Shown in pieces: positions 56,313-64,000 of a stretch of DNA of 64,000 nt. Source of the stretch: Atrichornis clamosus (taxonomy: Eukaryota > Chordata > Aves > Passeriformes > Menuridae). The position numbers and the translations under genes were made by a program. The notes under the pieces were generated by a model. The model searched no databases and was not told where the DNA came from. It saw only the letters and a program-made list of their open reading frames with translations. The stretch lies in NCBI GenBank assembly GCA_013400975.1, contig WBMZ01012197.1:1-64000 (forward strand). Reading direction: 5' to 3'. Positions within the stretch are counted from its first letter, which is position 1; the number at the start of each line of letters is the position of its first letter.

Positions 56313-59300
56313 GCTGTACTACACAGCCAGTGACATCCTCAGGAGACCGTAGACTCATGAGGGAAATAACAACCCCTTCGATTGCCACCTGAGGGGTGGT
56401 TTGATGGCGGGACTGTGCCCTCAGGGCGCTGAAGGGCTGTGAGGGGGGAAGAGCTGAGCGCTAGGCAGGGAGAGCGGGTGTTCCGTGAGGAGAACATCCC
56501 ACGTTTTCCAACCTGGACATTTGTCTAGCATGAAGAAGGAGTCCTCCCAGTGAAGTAAAAGACACTGCCCGATCTGACAAACTGTGAGGAAAGTGCAAAC
56601 GTGGTAATTGTTGGGCGTTTTGGACACATCCAAAGAGGGTGGCATTTGCCAGTGAAGAGCAAAGGAAAAGTAAGTTAAGAAATTACAAGACTTGATGGTT
56701 TCTAGAAGTGGTGACACCAATCTAGGATTTGCTGCCCAGTTTATCCATAAGGTTTATTTTAGCACGACCAGGATCCAGCCCTTCATTGTAAAGGCCTTGT
56801 TACTGCCTCAGTAATCAAACCAAACCCTTCCTTCCCTCTTTCTTCAGGTACCAGGCTGCCTTCCTTATCAATCTTTCTCTTACTCTCTTTCTCCTCTCTA
56901 CTCCTCCACTTTTCCTAGAAATGCCTGTCATTCCCAGGCTGCTCTCCCTTGTTTGGTGAGCTTGTCCTTGGTCCTTTTCCAGCAAATTTACTTCTCAGCT
57001 GAAAACAAAACTACCTGTGTTAGTGAGGGCCTTAGCATTTTAGAGATGTCTTGTAAAGGCAAATAAGCAACAATCAGTTATATTCCACTTTCTGTTTCCA
57101 TGGTAGCAAAGTTGGTTCTTTTTCCTCCTACAGTTTTGGGAAGTTCTATCCAGAACCAGTTCTGGATACCATGGAGATACTAAGTCTTTTTTCAGCTTTA
57201 ATTTCAAGTCCTTATATGCTCGAGGATGAAACTTCCCAAGCTTGCAAGTGTTACCAGACTAAAAATTAATTTATATATCCAGAAGATATGCTCGAAGTTG
57301 GTTGCGCTATTAATGAGGTTTTGCACTGAATGTATGGCTTTTAGGGTGTGACTGTCTTGTACTTTCTGCTTTTTAATGTGCTGTTTGTATGTGCTTTGTA
57401 TTACAATTCTGTGACATACGGTATTTTTAAAAGCCTATATAGATGATACTATCAAAAATGCCATTAAGATAGAAAAAAAAGTCTTTTTAAGAGGAATTTG
57501 ATAGGGAAAGGATCAATGATATTTAAAACCTCGGAGAGAGATTTTAGTACAATGCTGTTATGCAATTTCAATATTGAACTTAACAGTCTTATCTGATTTT
57601 CTGTATTAATTTTCTCTGCTTTCCCAGGTAGAGAAATATTTCACATTATATATCTCATATATTTCACATAATTTGTTATAAATTCATAGGAACTGGTGTT
57701 CAGTAGAGAGTCTTGCATTTGACACTGATAACTGGCAAGGAAGGGCCAGGACTTCATGCTTGGAGAGGAGACAAGGGTGTGTGATGGGGTTGCAGATTTA
57801 TACAAGCAGGGAACACAAGGCACTCATGGGGAGAGAGGAGGAATGTGGGGACTGCAGTAAGCCTTTGGAATTGGCACAGGATTTGTGTGGGCTGGACTCA
57901 CACTGCCTGAGATAAGGATAAATGCCAAGTGTTCCTCTAAGCATGGCTCCTGAAAAAACATAAATACAACAGTGCCTGGCATTCTTCACTGAAGTGCTGT
58001 CTTGCTGCTCTTGTGCATAGAGGGCTGGCTGATGGAGGGTGCCAGGGTGGGGTCTTTGCAGGCCCTTGTGCAGGGAAATACTCTTGGTTCTTTGGAGAAC
58101 ACATGCAAAACTTTTGGGTGTCACCAGTCTGTAACTTCAAATCCACAGACTCTGTCTGGAATAAAGTGTGGGCCTATGCTGGCATCTCATACCAAGCGTG
58201 GCATACCAGCCAAGTGACATTTAGGGGAAAAATGGGATGAATAGTAAGATGCCATCAGAAATTGCCCCTCCTCCTTACATCGGAGCGTAGGCAGGACATT
58301 CTGTCTCTGCCCGTGGAGAGAGGAGGAGGGATGGATGGCTTGCTTAAGTGAGGTGAGGCAATGCAGTTCCCAGGAGAGCAGGGAGCAAGGCTTGCTGGAA
58401 AGCAGGTTGTAACAAGCACTTTGTACACTGGCTGCAGTTTCAGTATCTGACTTGATTGAGTTGGACTGAACTGTCTCCAGCACAGCACAGCTTTGTTGCT
58501 TAGATCTCCACCTTTCTTGATGTGGACAGGTAGCTTGACTGCTGAGATGTGCTTTTGTCTTTAATACAGTTTAAACCTCTTTGAAATTCCTCAGAGAATG
58601 TTTATTCAGCATTTCACAGCTTGTGACTGTCATCACAGCAATATTTTCAGAAAGATGTACCAGAAATGTATGCAAGGACATCCTGCACTTCCACAGCCTC
58701 TGAGAGAGTGAGAGGATCAAAGGCTGGCAGCAGTGCAGGGCAGGAGTGGCCCAAAGTTCTCGAATGCAGAATGCAAGTGTGCTAGCAAGACATTAAGTGC
58801 ACATTTGTGAGCTCCCTGAGGCTCAGTCTCTGGCTCTAAGTGGCACACACTGGACAGCTTGGCTGGGTGGCTGGTTAAGGTAAGTGGCTGGAGAAACTGT
58901 TTTGCGGACTCAGAAATGCAGAGACAAATGTGCAAGCACACACAGTAATGATGTAATTTGACTTTCAGTTTAATTACACCCGATTCAACTCTCCATTTTT
59001 TCAAACACCAGGACTTAAATTCTGTGAACACGGTGCACTTTGCATTGATGAAATTGTGTCTGGACTGTCATAAATCATTCATCTAGACAGGCCTGTGGAC
59101 AATTCCACAGCAGAGATAATTTCCATTTGCAGGCATGCATTAAAAAAGTAAAAGTGTATTCTTGCTTTTGGGACAAACAATTTAGCAAATGTTATAGAAA
59201 TGAGTTAACTCCATTTGAATGAATTAGGTGGTAAAGAATAATCTCATGCTTTTTCACCAGCTCCCGAGGAGGTAATCATAAGCTTCTTTGAAGTGTATAA

Positions 59301-62300
59301 TAGCCTGGGAAGGTCCATGAACATTGACGGATGCATAGTAAAAATGACTGACTACCTGACAAACATTTTCCTAGTCAATCTTTTCATCGTTTGGAAGTAC
59401 AGTTAGCAAACGAGAGCATCCATGTCAGAGTATTGTAAACCAGTGAAGAGAGGTGGGAACTGGGACTGTCAGTGTGAGGTAGGGAGGGCAGCAATGGTGA
59501 AATCCAGCCTTTCATGTGTTCTGGAGCTGGAGAGATCTCTTACCACTTTGATTCCCACCCACCTAATTTTGTGGTTCCCAGGAATGCCAGTCATAACTTG
59601 CAATCCATTAATTGCTTTTCGCTGGGAGTAAATGATCTCATAGAAGTCACTCTGTGCATTTCTTCACTTTTTGATGGACTTGTACACTGTGAGCTTCTAG
59701 GCAATAATCAAATGTTGGAAGCAAGATCCATTTTATTGCCACTGAAGAGTTGGAAAAGGAACCAGGAGCACTGTTCATGACTGAGGAAGGGGAAAATAGA
59801 GGTTGAGATTAGTTAATGATCTTTTCTTTATGTCTTTTCTCTATCATCTGACTTAACCTACATGAAATACAATTTTTAATAATAAAGACCTGTATACATT
59901 GCATTTAAATACAATTTTCATGAATTTATGTACTAATATATCCTTGTTCAAATACACTGAATGGCATGCAGGATGTTTTTGTGCTCTAATCTAATTTATT
60001 CTATCTTTATTCCTATATTTATATTTGATAGCAGTCATTGTGTCATGCTAAGTGTTGGCATGTTGCAGGGAGACCTTTCAGATTTGAAAAGCACCACAGA
60101 AAACCAGTTTGAAGCTAAAAGTCTGCTGTTAGCATCTGAAACAATTCTGCATATAGATCCAAAGGACTGATACAATAGTTCAAAAAACAAGATATGAAAA
60201 GCTCAGTTTAGAAATATGTTACTGGCATTGACAGCTTCCCCAGAGGTACATTAACATTGGTGTTGTTAAGAAATAAGTGTAGATTGGCCTCCAAGTCTAC
60301 ACTGATGCTGGAGAAGAACTGAATCTGTTCGTCCATTTTATACTGTAGGAAAAAGGTGAGAAATCGTGGCACTGTCCATTCTGTTCTTTGGAGTCTTTTA
60401 CACCAAACTACAAATAGCACCTTCTCGCTCCCCACTCCCCCATCACTACATTTTCTGCATGAGCTCTCTGCCAGCTCCAGTCAGCTCAGTTTTCAGGATC
60501 TATATCCTGGAAAATGGCCTCAGTGTACCATGACTTTTCCCGTGGCAGCAGGGCCTGCTTCTAAGAAAACCCCTCCTGTCTGCACTGCCCCACGCCCTTT
60601 CCAGCTGCACCAAGGCACATGTTGGACAAAAGGGTGACACTGTTTTATTCACAAACTGCTGGGCACTGCTGAAGAGGGGACTGGGATGGGGACTTCTTAA
60701 ATCAGACCTCCTATAAAGGAAAGGTTTGGGAAATCTCAGAGTATCGTGTCACCACATTTCCCTTTCTGCAGCAGTGTCAGCTTCAGCAGCCTTCTGTTGG
60801 TTTCTTCATTCTCTCTAACCCTTCTTCACATGACAGTAACAAAGGTACCACTAGAAGTATTTGTGTAACCATGGAGACCAAGTGGAAGAAGCAGATTATG
60901 GTAAAAAATAACTCAGGGAAAAGAAGGTTATATTTTTAACCTGAATTTTTATCCAGTCTGTTCACTGAATGGTCCCCAAGAGACTGTGCACCAGCCTACC
61001 TGTCAGGGCCATGCATAGGCAGAAATGAACTGTGGGCAGGTGTGGGTTTTTATTTGCTTTCAGCAGAAATACTCCTGAGACTTTGCCTTCCAAGAACCTA
61101 GAAAGTGTTTCACCTTACCTGATCATCACTTGCTGTTTATTTGGTGTTTTTTTGGTCAAAATTCAGCTGTTAGGGTCATTTTCTGTAAGCTTTTGTGCTC
61201 TTTGGACAGTGCCATGCCTGTTCCTTGCACATACTCTGTGTGTCTCTATGGCCTTTTCCCTTTTGCAGCACCCACTTTAAGCCAATTCCCAGCTCTCTCA
61301 CCCTGGATATTTGTATGTGTGTTTTACCTACTAAGAAAGTGTTTCACAAAGAAAACAAATTTTAAAGCTGATGTAAATGTAGTAAGTCAGTGACAGGCAG
61401 AAAGACAAGTCAAAAAAATAGACTTCCTTACCCTTTGGCCTGTGTAAGCACTGCGTGGAGTCATCATCCAATATGCATATCCCTGTGTCCCTGTTACGTG
61501 ATGGGTATGGCCTCATTTTGGTGATGTGGTGGCACACCCTGGGGACGTGGCTTGTGCGGCACAGGGACATGGGGTGTCTCTGTAAGGTGTTGTCTCAGAG
61601 GCTAAGCACTATTGTCCAAGTTCATGATATAATCTGCAGATGAAAATATAATGACAATATTTCATTCTTGTAACTAGCGTTTCTCTATCTTGTTTGGAAA
61701 ATTGATAAATATATTTTTTAAAACCCCAATTCCCTAAAAACCCAAGCTATAGTCACAAACCAGTTAGCAGGGCTGCCTTTGCTTCTGCAAAACAGCACTA
61801 CCAAAGTGTTATCTCGGTGCATCTGTAGCTGCTATGAGCTGCTCCAGAGCTGAGTGTCTGTACACACCTTCTAACACAACCTCTGCAGTGTATTAATGGT
61901 TAAACCTGTTATACTGGAAGGAAAGAGGGTGTTGCAGTTAAAGCACTCACTCCCTTATTGGAGAACCTTCTCTGAATTCACTTCATGGTACTAGGAAACC
62001 AATGAAACCTCTTTTTCTGATTTCCTTACAATTTCCTGAGGCTGTTGATGTACCTCACAGGTGTATTATGGGTCTTTAGTTGATACCTAGGAGGTCTGAA
62101 GCTTCTGGAAATCAGGACTTCTGTAACTGTTGAGCTGCCTCCGATGGATAATCTGCCTATCCCATTAGGAATGATCAGGGTGATACCTTCCTGGTTACTA
62201 TTGCCTGGCTTGGAGCAGATGCTCAGCATAATCCTGCCAGGTATTAGGTGCTGCGACATAGCTCCAGGGAAGCATTTAAACACATCCATACCTTCAGCTG

Positions 62301-64000
62301 TGGTTCCAGTAGAGCGAAGGGCTTGGAAAAACCAACTGGTACTTTCCAAATGGGTAAGAATAATTAAAGGAAAAGTGACTCCTTCTCTTGTATTTGTAAA
62401 AGCAGTCTTTACTTCTGAACTCTATGTTTTTTATTTTCTGCCCTTACATTTTGGTATTTGCTCGATGGCAGCTACTTAGTCCTCCTCAGCTGTTACAAGG
62501 AAAATGAAGCATCTTTCTTGCTGGTTGTAGTTTGCCGTGTTGCAGCCTGAAACCAAATCTCTGTATAATCCTAGCAACCCAGCTGTGGCTCGGTATCCAG
62601 AAGCAGCAACAAACCAAACTGGTATTTAAGTAGGTGAATCCACTAGAAAAGATAGAAAATGTGAAGCTTTGTGTCGTACCCTCATCACTGTTTTATCACC
62701 TCTGTGTGAGGGAGTTTTTCAGGAGAATAATTTATGTCATCCAATATTATGTGTATTTTAGTGCTCAGTTAATGACAACCTAATATTTCAAACAAAATAC
62801 AACTTGTGTAATGAGATACCTCGTTTCTGCCAGGATGTTATTAGGATCCCTGCTACAGTGATCTAATGAGATTGACCTTCATTTCATAACAAATTGCTCT
62901 CCCCCTGAAACTATTTTTAACGGCCTTCTTGATTTATGCAAAGGCACCTATAGCGATAGGCTTCACGTGGGGAAATAAATGACTCGAGTAATTATAAATT
63001 TTATGAAAATGACAAGTTACTTTAAAGTGCTACTATATTTTTACAATGTTACACAGCGATTGAGTGCAACACTGTGAAAGTCTCATGTGGCTTTGTTCTC
63101 TCCGCCGCTCCGCAAAAAACAAAATAAATGGATTGAGTTCTTGCTGGGTAGAAGATAAAACCCGTGTAATTACGAACCCGGCTGAACCGTTCGAGCATCC
63201 CGCAGGCTCACCCGGAGTCTCCTATCCCCGGAGTGCCATTTGCTGCCACCTCCTGGACGTTTCCCAAAATTTCAAGGAGACGACCAAATCCGTGCTCTAA
63301 TTGCTGTTGTCCTGATATTCAGAGCCGTAGTGCCTGTGACTTCTAATATATATTTTAATGAGATTAATCCTCTTTTTAGAGGTGATGAAGAAGAAAAAGA
63401 GGGATCCATATTCTAAATATTTCTGTTGAATGTCTTGAAATTATTGTTTAGTGGAAACAGGATGGTTATAGGGTTTCAGAGGGAAGATGAGTAGGGTTTG
63501 GATACCCTTGGCATTATCCTTCTAGAAGATAAAAATGCTCTGCTATGCTGGAACTATTTTAATCTGAAAAGCCTACTACCTTACCAGTTTTATGTAATCC
63601 TCACCACATCCCCAGATTATTTCTTTTATTACATGGTACCACTTCTATGATGTCATATCCACTGTGATGCAGAAGATTCTGTAGATATATTTCCCATTGC
63701 AGGAAAAATAAATGATGTAAAAATTATATGACTAAATATTTTCTTATTGCAGCTTATATATTTCTCCCATATTTTCTGCAGACCTGGCTTCAAGTCTCAT
63801 GCCTGTAAATTCTGTTTCAAAAATCCCAACATCAAAGCTGTTCTGAATAAACAGCTTAACTAAAAAACAATTTGAGATGAAAAGACTAAGATGCAAATTA
63901 AACTTTAAAGGAAAGACTTCACAAAAATAACAACATTATTTCCTCAAAGGCCATAGAAGTTCCCACGTTAAGATAAAGAACTTTCAAGTCTGTATGTAGA
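56313..64000. other. intergenic region upstream of TSPAN3
   Basis: About 7.7 kb with no recognised coding exon on either strand. In mammals the next gene in this direction is PEAK1, transcribed toward TSPAN3; I recognise none of its coding sequence here, but a 3' UTR could not be excluded. Most of the stretch is ordinary A/T-rich sequence. The exception is a CpG-enriched segment near 62,925-63,335, listed separately. Confidence 0.65.
62925..63335. promoter_or_regulatory. candidate enhancer or conserved non-coding element
   Basis: An A/T-rich left half carries GAGTAATTATAAATTTTATG (homeodomain-type TAATTA) and a CACGTG E-box. A right half (63101-63330) has about 15 CpGs in 230 bases, though the surrounding kilobases have very few, and a second TAATTA. 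No splice or coding pattern was found. Retained CpGs in otherwise CpG-poor DNA suggest an unmethylated or constrained element; this is inference. Confidence 0.3.

Noticed and set aside
62026..62479. Overlapping open frames on both strands, considered as a possible retroviral remnant
   Set aside because: No protease, polymerase or envelope motif could be recognised, and no LTR-like ends flank the stretch.
56313..64000. Search for PEAK1 coding exons on the - strand
   Set aside because: PEAK1 is expected beyond TSPAN3 by synteny, but no kinase-like or other recognisable frame is present.

Overview
This is a vertebrate genomic window, most likely from a bird. It has GT-AG introns, two multi-exon genes whose exons match the mammalian exon structure codon for codon, and short decayed CR1-type LINE fragments. 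I saw no Alu or L1 sequence. I cannot assign a species.

The left third (1 to about 24,550, + strand) carries the 3' part of PSTPIP1, the F-BAR/SH3 adaptor of haematopoietic cells. Twelve exons could be placed, corresponding to human exons 4-15. They join into one uninterrupted frame of 336 residues plus a split first codon, ending in a complete SH3 domain. Exons 1-3, including the start codon, lie upstream of the window. A CpG island of about 250 bases sits in intron 3, close to exon 4.

The interval from about 24,550 to 34,220 is intergenic space between the 3' ends of two convergent genes. I found no convincing gene there.

The next block (34,220 to about 56,100, - strand) is a complete TSPAN3 gene. 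Its seven coding exons give a 253-residue tetraspanin, the same length as the human protein. A CpG-island promoter with E-box and YY1-type motifs lies near 55,600-56,200, and a poly(A) signal near 34,234. Intron 1 (10.9 kb) contains an unrecognised, exon-like, coiled-coil ORF on the opposite strand at 48,615-48,854. It is the least explained item in the window.

The right end (56,211-64,000) has no recognised coding exon. It holds one copy of a small dispersed repeat and, near 62,925-63,335, a locally CpG-enriched stretch with homeodomain-type motifs that may be a regulatory element. In human 15q24 the order is PSTPIP1, TSPAN3, PEAK1, so this end probably faces PEAK1. No PEAK1 coding sequence was recognised.

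The two genes have no known joint function. One organises actin and inflammasome signalling; the other is a broadly expressed membrane organiser. I did not find a new multi-gene system. The most useful leads are the antisense ORF, the intronic CpG island, the PSTPIP1 residue at the human PAPA-disease position, and the candidate regulatory stretch at the right end.
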